Notes: generated by a model from the letters alone, not told the origin. A stretch of 28,100 nucleotides of DNA from an uncultured bacterium (GCA_905214605.1 CAJMMY010000001.1:1-28100); one strand, 5' to 3'. Numbered from the stretch's first letter, positions 15,119-23,731 are shown. Numbers and translations are program-made.

Positions 15119-15379
15119 TGTTTTCGGGCGTGGTTCCATAGATAAATCCTATAAAAACGCGCGGAAATTAGAAAAACAAAAATAGAAAATTCGGTGGTAT
15201 ATACGATGAAAATAAGCGCATTTTGTGCAAGTTGTCAAAGTTTCATAGAATAGAACTTTCGGTTCTTTCGTATTTTTTAGTGTTTTTGAAAGAATTGTCA
15301 TACAAATCACAAGAATACTATGTTATAATCAAAACAAATTACTGGTGAGAGTACCAGAATTAAAAGGAGAGTATGAACT
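15119..15379 (+). promoter_or_regulatory. AT-rich upstream region of the flavin oxidoreductase gene
   Basis: No gene is seen here. Near the end, TGTTATAAT (15321-15329) is an extended -10, but the nearest good -35 (TTGTCA 15295-15300) is 23 bases away, too far for a standard promoter. The -10 may be activator-dependent. An inverted repeat AGAAC-TTTCG-GTTCT lies at ~15252-15266, a possible operator. AAAGGAG sits about 10 bases before the ATG. Confidence 0.4.
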
Positions 15380-17311
15380 ATGGCTTTTGATGCACTGTTT
15401 TCCCCTATTAAAATTAGAGGACTGGAACTGCCCAACCGTGTCGTGCTGCCCGGCATGAACACCAAAATGACTCGTGACAAACACTTTATCGATGACAATA
15501 TGATCGGTTATCATGTTGCTAAGGCTAAAGCAGGCTGCGCACTGAACGTGTTCGAAGTTGCCTCCATCTGCCCCGAGCCCCATGCTTACATGTACATGGG
15601 TCTGTACGAAGACGAAGATGTCAATCAGCTGAAGAGACTGACCGACGCTGTGCACGCAGTGGGCGGCAGAATGAGCATTCAGCTGTGGCACGGTGGTTTC
15701 ACCCCCCAGCAGTTCTTCGATGAGACCAACAAGCTGGAAACTCCCGATACCTGCACCGTCGAGCGTCTGCAGGAGATCGTGAAGCTGTTCGGCCGCGGCG
15801 CACGTATGGCTGTTGCTGCTGGTTTTGACGCTGTTGAGTTCCATGCTGCACACAGCTACCTGCCTCACGAAATGCTGAGCCCCGGCACCAACCATCGTAC
15901 TGACGAGTACGGCGGATCTTTCGAGAACCGTTGCCGTTTCCTGTGGGAGATCGTGGAAGAAGTCCGTGCAAACATCCCCGAGGATATGCCTTTCTTCATG
16001 CGTGTTGACTGCATCGACGAGCTGATGCAGCAGACCATGACCGAGCAGGAAATCGTTGACTTCATCAACATTGCTGCTGATAAGGGCGTGGACGTGGCCA
16101 GCCTGTCCCGTGGTAACGCAATGTCCTTCGCTACCGTTTACGAAGTTCCTCCCTACGAGCTGGAGCCCGGCTTCAACGTGGAGAACATCTACAAGATCAA
16201 AAAGCAGATCAAGATTCCCGTCATGGGCGTTGGTCGTATCAATACTCCCGAGCTGGCTAACAAGGTCATCGAGGAAGGCAAGTTCGATCTGGTCGGTATC
16301 GGCCGTGGTCAGATCGCTGATCCTCAGTTCGTGCAGAAGGCAAAAGAGGGCCATCCCGAACTGATCCGTAAGTGCATCGGCTGCGATCAGGGCTGCTACG
16401 ACGCAGTTATCGATCCTCGCTTCAAGAGCATCACCTGCACCCGTAACCCCATGGCTTGCCTGGAGTACAAGGGCCTGCCTAAGACCGAGACCCCGAAGAA
16501 GGTCATGATCATCGGCGGCGGCATGGGCGGCATGATGGCAGCTGAGATTCTGAAACAGCGCGGCCACAACCCCGTGATTTTCGAGGCATCCGATAAGCTG
16601 GGCGGTCAGTTCCTGCTGGCAGGTCTGGCTCCCATGAAGCACGAGATGACCGAGGCTGCTCAGTGGGAGGCTAAGGAAGTCGAGCGTCTGGGCATTGATG
16701 TTCGCCTGAACACCAAGGTCACCGCTGAGACCATTGCTGCTGAGAAACCCGATGAAGTCATCATCGCTATCGGCTCCGATTACGTTGCACCCGCTATCAA
16801 GGGCGTTGACGGCGAGCACGTTTACACCCAGTACCAGGTTCTGCGCGGCGAGGCTAACCCCACCGGTAACGTGTGCGTGGTCGGCTGCGGTTCCGTGGGC
16901 TCCGAGCTGGCAGAGCTGCTGGCAGACCGTGGCTGCAAGGTCACCTGCCTGGAGAAGAAGAAAGTCGGTAATGACCTGACCATGCTGCGCAGCATGTTCT
17001 TCCGTCCCGAGTGCCAGAAGTACGGCATCACCGCTCAGGGTTTCTGCAACGTCACCGAGATCGACGGCCACACTGTGAAGTACAGCCAGACCGTTGTGAA
17101 CCGTCAGACCAAAGAGCGCACCGTCACCGAGAAGACCGCTGAGTTCGACTCCGTGGTTATCTGCACCGGCATCACCGCTCGTCCCAGCGACGACCTGAAG
17201 GCTGAGTGCGAGAAGTTGGGCGTTCCCGCTCACGTCATCGGCGATGCAAAGCAGGCTCGTACCGCTCTGTGGGCAACCCGCGAAGCATACGAAGTCGCAA
17301 TGGAGATCTAA
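15380..17311 (+). CDS. NADH:flavin oxidoreductase / enoate reductase, BaiCD/BaiH-like (OYE barrel plus Fe-S plus NAD(P)/FAD domains)
   Basis: This 643-residue protein has the layout of 2,4-dienoyl-CoA reductase and clostridial enoate reductases. Residues 1 to ~330 are an Old Yellow Enzyme barrel: FSPIKIRGLELPNRVVLPGM, GFDAVEFHAAHSYL with His155/His158, LSPGTNHRTDEYGGS. A 4Fe-4S site follows with Cys332, 335, 339 and 353. A FAD-binding GGGMGG (379-384) and a second dinucleotide fold (VVGCGSVGSELAELL) come after. Relatives reduce activated C=C bonds; BaiCD and BaiH act on 3-oxo-steroid bile acids. The gene stands alone with its own terminator. Arginines are mostly CGT, unlike CGG-rich neighbours, suggesting high expression. 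The steroid substrate is only a possibility; enoates, flavonoids or other enones are equally open. Confidence 0.85.
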   Translation: MAFDALFSPIKIRGLELPNRVVLPGMNTKMTRDKHFIDDNMIGYHVAKAKAGCALNVFEVASICPEPHAYMYMGLYEDEDVNQLKRLTDAVHAVGGRMSIQLWHGGFTPQQFFDETNKLETPDTCTVERLQEIVKLFGRGARMAVAAGFDAVEFHAAHSYLPHEMLSPGTNHRTDEYGGSFENRCRFLWEIVEEVRANIPEDMPFFMRVDCIDELMQQTMTEQEIVDFINIAADKGVDVASLSRGNAMSFATVYEVPPYELEPGFNVENIYKIKKQIKIPVMGVGRINTPELANKVIEEGKFDLVGIGRGQIADPQFVQKAKEGHPELIRKCIGCDQGCYDAVIDPRFKSITCTRNPMACLEYKGLPKTETPKKVMIIGGGMGGMMAAEILKQRGHNPVIFEASDKLGGQFLLAGLAPMKHEMTEAAQWEAKEVERLGIDVRLNTKVTAETIAAEKPDEVIIAIGSDYVAPAIKGVDGEHVYTQYQVLRGEANPTGNVCVVGCGSVGSELAELLADRGCKVTCLEKKKVGNDLTMLRSMFFRPECQKYGITAQGFCNVTEIDGHTVKYSQTVVNRQTKERTVTEKTAEFDSVVICTGITARPSDDLKAECEKLGVPAHVIGDAKQARTALWATREAYEVAMEI

Positions 17312-17341
17312 TTCTTCCAAGCGTCGATTCAATCAAACATA

Positions 17342-17375
17342 CGAACAGGGCACCCGATTGGGTGCCCTGTTTTTT
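17342..17375 (+). terminator. Intrinsic terminator of the flavin oxidoreductase gene
   Basis: AACAGGGCACCC, loop GATT, GGGTGCCCTGTTTTTT. Confidence 0.9.
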
Positions 17376-17452
17376 ACTGCCGATTGATCGGAATGATCTG
17401 CAATTTTCGCGTATTTTCCTGGAAAACCGAATGCAAATATGGGATTTTGGTA

Positions 17453-17489
17453 TCAAAAAAACGACCTGCCACGGCAGGTCGTTTTTGCA
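17453..17489 (-). terminator. Intrinsic terminator of the recJ-rel-dtd-MBL operon
   Basis: AAAAAACGACCTGCC, loop AC, GGCAGGTCGTTTTT. On the minus strand it lies 10 bases after the MBL stop and ends in a long T tract. Confidence 0.85.
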
Positions 17490-17498
17490 ATTTGAAAC

Positions 17499-18125
17499 TC
17501 AGAACTCCGTGACGCCGCTGAGGGCTGCGCGAATATAAGGGTTATAAATGCGCTCGATGGCCAAGGTGGTGGTGTCCATGTGACCGGGGTAAACCTCGTA
17601 ATCACCGGGCAGTTCCGCCAGACGTTTCAGAGAGGCGAGCTCCTGGGTGGAGTTGCCGCCGTCCAAATCCACGCGGCCGCAGCTGTCTTTGAACAGCGTG
17701 TCGCCGGAGAACATGGCATTTTCGCACAGCAGAGTCACGCCGCCGGGGGTGTGACCGGGGGTATACAGCACCTTGACGGTGAGATTGCCCACTTCCACGG
17801 TATCGCCCTCGTCATAGAACCGGGTTTCACCCACGGGGATAAAGGGATAGCCCATATTTCTGTCGCCGGGCTTGCCGCAATCTTTGGGGTGGACATACAC
17901 CGGGGCACCGGTGTCTTTCTGCAGATTTGCCACGCCCATGGTGTGGTCCATGTGACCATGGGTGAGCAGAATGGCCACACACTCCATGTGGTTGCGCTCC
18001 AGATAGTCCAGAATCATGTTGGAATCTCCGCCGGGGTCAATGACGGCGGATTTCATTGTGGTCTCATCGGTGAGAATGTAGCAGTTGGTGCCGATGAAGC
18101 CGACCTGCATAGATTTAATCAGCAT
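17499..18125 (-). CDS. MBL-fold hydrolase (glyoxalase II-like)
   Basis: The 208-residue protein has the metallo-beta-lactamase metal motif THGHMDHTMG (HxHxDH) and later ligands in YTPGHTPGG, FSGDTLF and YPGHMDTTT. Together these make the two-metal hydrolase site of glyoxalase II-type proteins. Length fits the short single-domain clostridial group (YqgX-like), whose substrate is often a glutathione or bacillithiol thioester or is unknown. ATG 18125 is preferred to the longer frame because GGAGG lies 8 bases upstream and the protein then begins MLIKSMQVGFIGTNCYIL as in relatives. It follows dtd after 86 bases and ends the recJ-rel-dtd transcript. Confidence 0.88.
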   Translation of the reverse strand: MLIKSMQVGFIGTNCYILTDETTMKSAVIDPGGDSNMILDYLERNHMECVAILLTHGHMDHTMGVANLQKDTGAPVYVHPKDCGKPGDRNMGYPFIPVGETRFYDEGDTVEVGNLTVKVLYTPGHTPGGVTLLCENAMFSGDTLFKDSCGRVDLDGGNSTQELASLKRLAELPGDYEVYPGHMDTTTLAIERIYNPYIRAALSGVTEF

Positions 18126-18211
18126 TGAATCAAACCTCCATTTGATGGGATTATGGTTGGCCCGCCAGCGATTCACAGGCGCTCGCAGGGCATTGAGTAT
18201 ACGATAGAAAA

Positions 18212-18655
18212 TCACAGCTCGTTGGTGTCCAGCAGAATGGTCACCGGGCCGTCATTGACCGAGGCAACCTGCATATCTGCGCCGAATTCGCCGGTTTCCA
18301 CGTGGAAACCGCGGTCGCGGCACTGCTGAATCACCCGCTCATACAAGGGAATGGCGGTTTCCGGCCGGGCAGCGGCAGTAAATCCCGGACGGCGGGATTT
18401 ACAATCGGCAAACAGGGTAAACTGGCTGATGATCAGAATCTGGGCACCGGCATCGGTGGGGTTCACATTCATTTTTCCTTGCGCGTCCTCAAATATCCGC
18501 AGACCGCAGATTTTGTCTGCGATTTTATCGGCCTGCACTTGGGTATCCGTCTGATGGACGCCCAACAGCACCAGAAATCCGGGGCCGATTTCTCCTTTTA
18601 CGGTACCGTCAATGGTGACGGAGGCATTTTTGACTCGGGTTACAACAGCTCTCAC
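18212..18655 (-). CDS. dtd: D-aminoacyl-tRNA deacylase
   Basis: The 147-residue product is a complete DTD: MRAVVTRVKNASVTIDG at the start, the SQFTLFAD motif near residues 77-84 and NDGPVTILLDT near 134-144, the two motifs that build the D-amino-acid-rejecting active site. It removes D-amino acids wrongly attached to tRNA. The start is GTG, and its first bases overlap the rel stop (GTGA at 18652-18655), with AAAGGCGG 6 bases upstream inside rel. The rel-dtd order is conserved in Firmicutes. Nothing is missing or odd. Confidence 0.95.
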   Translation of the reverse strand: MRAVVTRVKNASVTIDGTVKGEIGPGFLVLLGVHQTDTQVQADKIADKICGLRIFEDAQGKMNVNPTDAGAQILIISQFTLFADCKSRRPGFTAAARPETAIPLYERVIQQCRDRGFHVETGEFGADMQVASVNDGPVTILLDTNEL

Positions 18656-20931
18656 GGCTGCACCGCCTTTCCGGAGCGGCTGACATTGGTCACGCCGCGC
18701 ACATTACTCAATTTATTGGAAACCAATTTCAGCTCGGCGGCATCGCGCACTTCCACGGAAATGGTCAGATAGGCAATCTCGCCCTTGGTGATGGTTTGGA
18801 CGGAGCGGACATTGGCGCCCAGAGAGGACATTACCGTTGCCACGTCCATGAGCAGACCCACACGGTCCTTGGCCTCCAGATTCAGAGAGGTCAGATACCG
18901 GTCTGCCGGGCCGGAGGCCCATTCCACCTTAATCCAACGGCCCAATTCTGCCGGGTCGCCGGCCTCCAACTGTTTCAGATAGTTGGGGCAATCCTTCCGG
19001 TGGACGGAAATGCCGGCACCCCGGGTGATAAAGCCGATGATGTCATCACCGGGCACGGGGGTACAGCATTTGGAAAACTTCACCAGACAGTTGTCCAGAC
19101 CTTCCACCAGAATACCGTTGATGGGCTTCCGGTTGCTGGGCTGGGTGGCGCGTTTCTCCGCTTGCTCGTTGATTTTATCGATGAAATCCTTGGGCGGCTG
19201 GGGCACTGCTTTCTGGTTGCGCACCAAATCGTCCTTGATACGGTTGACGGTCCGGGTGGCGGTAATGCCGCCGTAACCGATGGCAGCGTACATATCGTCC
19301 AAGGTGGGGAAGGACAGATGTTTCAAAATGGTGGGCAGCAGGTCCACGTCCAACACGGAGGCCAGAGGAATTCCGGCACGTTTCAACTCGGCATCGAACA
19401 TTTCGCGGCCGCGGAGAATATTCTCGTCCCGTTTCTCTTTCTTGAACCACTGCTTGATTTTGGTTCTGGCGGAGGGGCTTTTTGCCAGAGAAAGCCAGTC
19501 GCGGCTGGGTCCGGGGGCGGACTTGGACGTGCGGATTTCCACAACGTCGCCGTTTTGGAGCTTGTAATCATAGGTCACGATGCGGCCGTTTACCGCAGCG
19601 CCCACCATACGGTTGCCCACGCCGGAGTGAATGGCATACGCAAAGTCGATGGGGGTAGCGCCGGCGGGCAGGCTGATCACGTCGCCCTTGGGAGAGAACA
19701 CGTAAACCTCATCGTCGAACATATCCACTTTCAGATTGTGGAAGAAGTCCTGGTCATCGGACAGCTGCTGCGCCTCCAGCAGGGAGCGGACCCACGCGAA
19801 TTTTTCTTCGTCACCGGCTTTGACACCCCGTTCACCGGATTTATATTTCCAGTGGGCGGCAATACCGTATTCGGCAATCTGATGCATTTCCCAGGTACGA
19901 ATCTGCACTTCAAAGGGAATGCCCTCGGAGCCGATGACAGTGGTGTGCAGAGACTGGTACATATTGGGTTTCGGCGTGGAAATATAGTCCTTAAAACGCC
20001 CGGGCAGGGGCTTGAATTCATCATGAATGATGCCCAGCACGTTGTAGCAATCACCGATGGAATCCACGATGACGCGGAAGGCGCACAAGTCGAAAATACC
20101 GGTGATATCCGTCTGCTGCGCGTACATTTTACGGTAAATGCTGTAAATATGCTTGATGCGGCCGTAAACCGTGGAGTGAATACCCTCTTCCGCCAGACGG
20201 GATTGGATTTTGGTCTGCATGGCGTCCATGAAGGCCTCCAATTCCGGCATGCGCTCGGTCAGAATGTGGTTGATTTCCTGATACCCCACGGGGTCCAGAT
20301 ACTGGAGCGACAAGTCCTCCAGCTCCCATTTGACCTTTTGAATACCGAGACGGTGGGCAATGGGGGCGTAAATCTCCATGGTTTCCAGAGATTTGCTCCG
20401 CTGCTTTTCCTCGCTTTGGAACTGCATGGTGCGCATATTGTGGAGACGGTCGGCCATTTTAATCAAAATGACGCGAATGTCCTTGGACATGGCCATGAGC
20501 ATTTTTCGAAGGCTTTCCATCTGCGCCTCTTCCTTGCTCACCAGCTGCACACGGGTCAGTTTGGTGACACCCTCTACCAAGTCGGCTACGGTGGTGCCGA
20601 ACTGCTTGGCAATCATTTCATGAGTGACGGGGGTGTCTTCCACAGTGTCATGGAGCAAAGCCGCCACGATGGAATCCTCGTCCAGACCCATTTCCACGGT
20701 GATTTCCGCCGCGGCAATGACGTGGGTCACATAGGGGTCGCCGTTTTTCCGCCGCTGACCGGCGTGTGCCCGGGCGGCGAATTCATAAGCCCGGCGGATT
20801 CGGTCGAAATCCACGGCGATGTTTACGTCTTTAATTTTCTGTTCCAGCTCCAGATACATGGGCTCGGTTTCCTTGATTGCATCCTCCGGGTCCAGTTCGA
20901 TTTTATTTAAGGCAAGGCCGGCTTCTGTCAT
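18652..20931 (-). CDS. relA: Bifunctional (p)ppGpp synthetase/hydrolase, Rel/SpoT family
   Basis: The 759-residue protein has all Rel domains. An HD hydrolase (HAGQRRKNGDPYVTH, AALLHDTVEDT) spans residues ~50-200. The synthetase domain (YGRIKHIYSIYRKM, FRVIVDSIGDCY, RFKDYISTPKPNMYQSLHT, VQIRTWEMHQIAEYGIAAHWKYK) spans ~240-400. TGS (DDEVYVFSPKGDVISLPAGATPIDFAYAIH) spans ~405-465. A zinc-finger-type segment (FSKCCTPVPGD) lies near 640, and a C-terminal ACT domain spans ~680-755. It makes and destroys the alarmone (p)ppGpp in response to amino-acid starvation. Both catalytic centres look intact. ATG 20931 has AAGGA about 7 bases upstream. It lies 23 bases after recJ and overlaps dtd by 4 bases. 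Confidence 0.96.
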   Translation of the reverse strand: MTEAGLALNKIELDPEDAIKETEPMYLELEQKIKDVNIAVDFDRIRRAYEFAARAHAGQRRKNGDPYVTHVIAAAEITVEMGLDEDSIVAALLHDTVEDTPVTHEMIAKQFGTTVADLVEGVTKLTRVQLVSKEEAQMESLRKMLMAMSKDIRVILIKMADRLHNMRTMQFQSEEKQRSKSLETMEIYAPIAHRLGIQKVKWELEDLSLQYLDPVGYQEINHILTERMPELEAFMDAMQTKIQSRLAEEGIHSTVYGRIKHIYSIYRKMYAQQTDITGIFDLCAFRVIVDSIGDCYNVLGIIHDEFKPLPGRFKDYISTPKPNMYQSLHTTVIGSEGIPFEVQIRTWEMHQIAEYGIAAHWKYKSGERGVKAGDEEKFAWVRSLLEAQQLSDDQDFFHNLKVDMFDDEVYVFSPKGDVISLPAGATPIDFAYAIHSGVGNRMVGAAVNGRIVTYDYKLQNGDVVEIRTSKSAPGPSRDWLSLAKSPSARTKIKQWFKKEKRDENILRGREMFDAELKRAGIPLASVLDVDLLPTILKHLSFPTLDDMYAAIGYGGITATRTVNRIKDDLVRNQKAVPQPPKDFIDKINEQAEKRATQPSNRKPINGILVEGLDNCLVKFSKCCTPVPGDDIIGFITRGAGISVHRKDCPNYLKQLEAGDPAELGRWIKVEWASGPADRYLTSLNLEAKDRVGLLMDVATVMSSLGANVRSVQTITKGEIAYLTISVEVRDAAELKLVSNKLSNVRGVTNVSRSGKAVQP

Positions 20932-20954
20932 AAAAATTCCTTCTCAAATTCAAA

Positions 20955-22958
20955 TTATCGGTGGGATAGATAGCGCAGCAGCGCCGATTTGCTCAGGTCT
21001 GCTTTGCCTTGGTGGGGCAAAATCTCCACCGTGTAGCAGTCCGCGTCCTCGGTGAGACGAATCAGGCCGACTTCCTGAAAAATCCGCAGGCAAGCGCAGA
21101 TTTTGCCGGGGACCAATGTAATGGGAGTGCGCTCTGCCAATCCGCTGACGGTGAAGGTAATGGGGCGGTTCGCTTTTTCCAACGTCCGCCAAACGTGGCC
21201 CAATTCCTTGCGGCTGGGAGCCAATTCCGGCACCTCCATAGGCGCGGGGTTCATGCCGGAGAGAATCCGGCGGCAAATGGGCGCGTCATCGGTGAGACGA
21301 ATGTCTGTTACCAGCAGCTGCACGCTTTTCTGGTCCCGATAGCGGTTGATTTGCGGGGTAAAGGCCACATCCACCCGGTCACCGGAATGTAATCCGGTTT
21401 GCGCCAACGTGTGACCGAAAAATACGGCGTCAAACAGCTGACGGCCCCGGCGCAATTTCATACGCAGGTGCTTGCCGCCGCCGATGGGAGTAATGCTCTC
21501 CAACAGCGCGCCGGTGATGCACATCAGCGGCTTTGGGTTGCCGTTGCCGTAAGGCTCCATGGCTTCTATGGCCTCAACGCAGACCGGGGAAAGGAGACGG
21601 GCATCGCCGATGTGCAGCTCGCATTGCAGGTCCGGAGTATCGTCCGGGGGACGGCGGAAGTAATATTCCATCAGAGCCCGGCGGAAATCGGACAGTTCGT
21701 CTTTCCGAATGGACAGACCTGCGGCCAACGCGTGGCCACCGAAAGTTTCCAGATATTCCGAGCAGGCGGATAAGGCGGCGAACAAATCGAAGTTTCCGTA
21801 GCTCCGGCAGGAGCCCTTGCCCTCTTCGCCGTCCAGACAAATCATCACCGACGGTACGTTGAATTGTTCCGCCAAACGGGAGGCGGTGATGCCCACGATG
21901 CCCTTGTGCCAATGGTCGCTGGCCAGCACGATGGGGGTTCCGGCGGGCTGGTCTTCCACCATTTTGACGGCGTCGGCCCAGATTTCCTGCTCCATGGCCT
22001 GCCGCTTGGCATTCAAATCGCACAGGGTTTGGGCCATTTGGTCCGCCACGGTCCGGTCCTCGGTCATCATCAGCTGCACGGCAAATTCGGTTTTTCCCAA
22101 GCGGCCGGCGGCATTGATGCGGGGAGCCAAGGAAAAACTGATACTTGATGCGGTGAGCTCCTTGCCGGGAGAAATGGTTTTGTGAATCAATGCGGCCAGA
22201 CCCGGACGGGGGTTGTGAATCAATTTGGTCAAACCGGCCTGCACCAGAAAACGGTTTTCCCCGATCAGGGGCATGACGTCCGCCACGGTGCCCACGGCCA
22301 CCAAATCGGCATATTGCCGGAGCATTTCCTGACTGTTGCCGCTCAAAGCGCACACCAGCTTGAATGCAACGCCGCAGCCGGCAAATCCATCGTACCCGTA
22401 GGTGCAATCTTCTCGTTTCGGGTCCACCACGGCAACGGCTTTGGGCAAATCCAAGCCTCGACATTCGTGGTGGTCCGTAATAATGATGTCCATGCCCAAG
22501 CTGCGGGCAAATTCTACCTCTTCCGCGGCGGTAATGCCGCAGTCTACGGTAATCATCAGGGTAACACCCTCGGCGGCGAATTTTTCCACCGCCTGCCGAT
22601 TCACACCGTAGCCTTCCTCCATACGGTCGGGGATATACGCGGAGCAGACCAGACCTTGATTCCGAAGATAACTGGTCAGCAGACACAAGGAAGTGATGCC
22701 GTCTACGTCGTAGTCTCCGTACACCAGAACGTGTTCCTTGTTTGCGATGGCCTGATGGATTCGGGAAACGGCTTTGTCCATATCCGTCATGGTCATGGGG
22801 TCGCCCATTGCGTCGGGGCTGGGGTGGAGAAAGGTTTCCCACAGTTCCTCCGGAATTTTACGCAGGGCAAGTACCGCCTCCAATAGGGGCGTATTTGTGT
22901 CGGGATAGTCTTCTGTAGTCACCGGCCGATATGGAATTTCCCATTTTTTTGCAGACAT
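20955..22958 (-). CDS. recJ: Single-stranded-DNA-specific exonuclease RecJ
   Basis: The 667-residue protein has the DHH phosphoesterase motifs (YGDYDVDGITS near residue 83, VDCGITAAEE, TDHHECR near 155), the DHHA1 motif FGGHALAAGLSI, and an OB-like C-terminal domain. RecJ is the 5'-3' single-strand exonuclease used in recombination and repair. The open frame begins at 22973, but the GGAGG there lies 7 bases before ATG 22958, giving MSAKKWEIPYRPV. It is first in the operon recJ-rel-dtd-MBL. In Bacillus, apt (adenine phosphoribosyltransferase) lies between recJ and relA; here only 23 bases separate them, so apt is absent from this position. Confidence 0.94.
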   Translation of the reverse strand: MSAKKWEIPYRPVTTEDYPDTNTPLLEAVLALRKIPEELWETFLHPSPDAMGDPMTMTDMDKAVSRIHQAIANKEHVLVYGDYDVDGITSLCLLTSYLRNQGLVCSAYIPDRMEEGYGVNRQAVEKFAAEGVTLMITVDCGITAAEEVEFARSLGMDIIITDHHECRGLDLPKAVAVVDPKREDCTYGYDGFAGCGVAFKLVCALSGNSQEMLRQYADLVAVGTVADVMPLIGENRFLVQAGLTKLIHNPRPGLAALIHKTISPGKELTASSISFSLAPRINAAGRLGKTEFAVQLMMTEDRTVADQMAQTLCDLNAKRQAMEQEIWADAVKMVEDQPAGTPIVLASDHWHKGIVGITASRLAEQFNVPSVMICLDGEEGKGSCRSYGNFDLFAALSACSEYLETFGGHALAAGLSIRKDELSDFRRALMEYYFRRPPDDTPDLQCELHIGDARLLSPVCVEAIEAMEPYGNGNPKPLMCITGALLESITPIGGGKHLRMKLRRGRQLFDAVFFGHTLAQTGLHSGDRVDVAFTPQINRYRDQKSVQLLVTDIRLTDDAPICRRILSGMNPAPMEVPELAPSRKELGHVWRTLEKANRPITFTVSGLAERTPITLVPGKICACLRIFQEVGLIRLTEDADCYTVEILPHQGKADLSKSALLRYLSHR

Positions 22959-23053
22959 GATGCAGTCCTCCATTGCCGCCGAAACAGTCCGGCAGCGGAA
23001 AGCAAATTTCAGGGGGGATTCCTCGTGAAAATGCGTTTTTCTTCTAACAATAC

Positions 23054-23082
23054 ATTATAACAAAAAATATACGGTTCCGCAA
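23054..23082 (-). promoter_or_regulatory. Promoter of the recJ operon
   Basis: On the minus strand TTGCGG (23077-23082), a 17-base spacer and TATAAT (23054-23059) preceded by TGT (extended -10), 96 bases before the recJ ATG. Confidence 0.7.
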
Positions 23083-23112
23083 CAGCCGGGTGAAAAATTC
23101 CGACGGCGTTTC

Positions 23113-23141
23113 TTGACAGCCGTATGTGGGAATGATAAAAT
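23113..23141 (+). promoter_or_regulatory. Promoter of tRNA-Leu
   Basis: TTGACA (23113-23118, perfect consensus), a 17-base spacer and TAAAAT (23136-23141) preceded by TGA. The tRNA begins 15 bases after the -10. It diverges from the recJ promoter about 30 bases away. Confidence 0.85.
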
Positions 23142-23155
23142 AATAAAACACACCT

Positions 23156-23242
23156 GCCGGTGTGGCGGAATTGGCAGACGCAAGGGACTTAAAATCCCTC
23201 GATGGCAACATCGTACCGGTTCAAGCCCGGTCACCGGCACCA
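23156..23242 (+). tRNA. tRNA-Leu (anticodon UAA)
   Basis: The 87-base gene has acceptor halves GCCGGTG (23156-23162) and CACCGGC (23232-23238), discriminator A and an encoded CCA (23240-23242). The anticodon stem AGGGA/TCCCT encloses the loop CTTAAAA with anticodon TAA at 23190-23192. A long variable arm (CGATGGCAACATCG) marks a class II tRNA. The T loop GGTTCAAGCCC fits. It reads UUA and probably UUG leucine codons. Confidence 0.96.
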
Positions 23243-23283
23243 AGTCGGAGCAAGCGAGAGAAAGCTTGCTCCGACTTTTTTGT
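23243..23283 (+). terminator. Intrinsic terminator of tRNA-Leu
   Basis: AGTCGGAGCAAGC, loop GAGAGAAA, GCTTGCTCCGACTTTTTTG, directly after the CCA end. Confidence 0.92.
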
Positions 23284-23318
23284 TTCTAAATCGTACCTGC
23301 TGCGACGGAATTACAGAT

Positions 23319-23355
23319 AAAAAATATCCCCCGAAACATCGGGGGATATTTTAGC
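23319..23355 (-). terminator. Intrinsic terminator of the small anchored protein gene
   Basis: AAAATATCCCCCG, loop AAACAT, CGGGGGATATTTT, overlapping the stop codon end of the minus-strand gene at 23351. Confidence 0.75.
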
Positions 23356-23731
23356 GGTGGGAATCGGGAACGGGGTTAAACACAATCCACTTTCCGTCGA
23401 TTTTCAGCTCCACATGGCCATTGCAGAACTGATAGCCGTAGCCGGTGCCGAAATTCGAGGTATTGTCCTCTGCGGGGCGCTGGGTATGGTCCACGGCGGC
23501 GGTAATTTCTCCGTCCATATTGCCGCAGCGGCCGGTGATGGCGCTCTCTTGCCCGGTGGTCTGATAGAGGACACCGTCGATTTGCACCATTTCCGGCAGA
23601 ACCTCCGAAACTGCGGGAGAATCGGGCTCGTCTTCCTCCGGAATGGGAGCGGGGTCATTGCTGATGATGCTCACCAGAGCGATGGTCAGCGCCAACACCG
23701 CAATGATCAAAAGAATACTCCATTTACGCAT
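23351..23731 (-). CDS. Small membrane-anchored or secreted protein, clostridial family of unknown function
   Basis: The 126-residue product begins MRKWSILLIIAVLALTIALVSII, a signal peptide or membrane anchor without a lipobox, then an acidic linker (PIPEEDEPDSP). The globular part has VQIDGVLYQTTGQESAITGRCGNMDGEI and NFGTGYGYQFCNGHVELKIDGKWIVFNP. I have seen the pattern of a 'GRCG.MDG.I' segment followed by 'SNFGTGYGYQ' and 'DGKWI.F' in other short clostridial exported proteins, but no function is known to me. ATG 23731 has GGAGG 7 bases upstream; the frame extends further up but lacks a site. It lies between tRNA-Leu and uppP and ends with its own terminator. Confidence 0.7.
   Translation of the reverse strand: MRKWSILLIIAVLALTIALVSIISNDPAPIPEEDEPDSPAVSEVLPEMVQIDGVLYQTTGQESAITGRCGNMDGEITAAVDHTQRPAEDNTSNFGTGYGYQFCNGHVELKIDGKWIVFNPVPDSHR

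Noticed and set aside
15373..15390. Five-codon upstream frame ATG AAC TAT GGC TTT TGA overlapping the flavin oxidoreductase start
   Set aside because: Probably chance: the ribosome site spacing suits the ATG at 15380, and the codons show no attenuator-like pattern.
18796..20910. 704-codon open frame on the plus strand opposite rel
   Set aside because: The minus strand encodes a complete Rel protein; the opposite frame has Gly/His/Val-rich composition typical of antisense shadows and no ribosome site.
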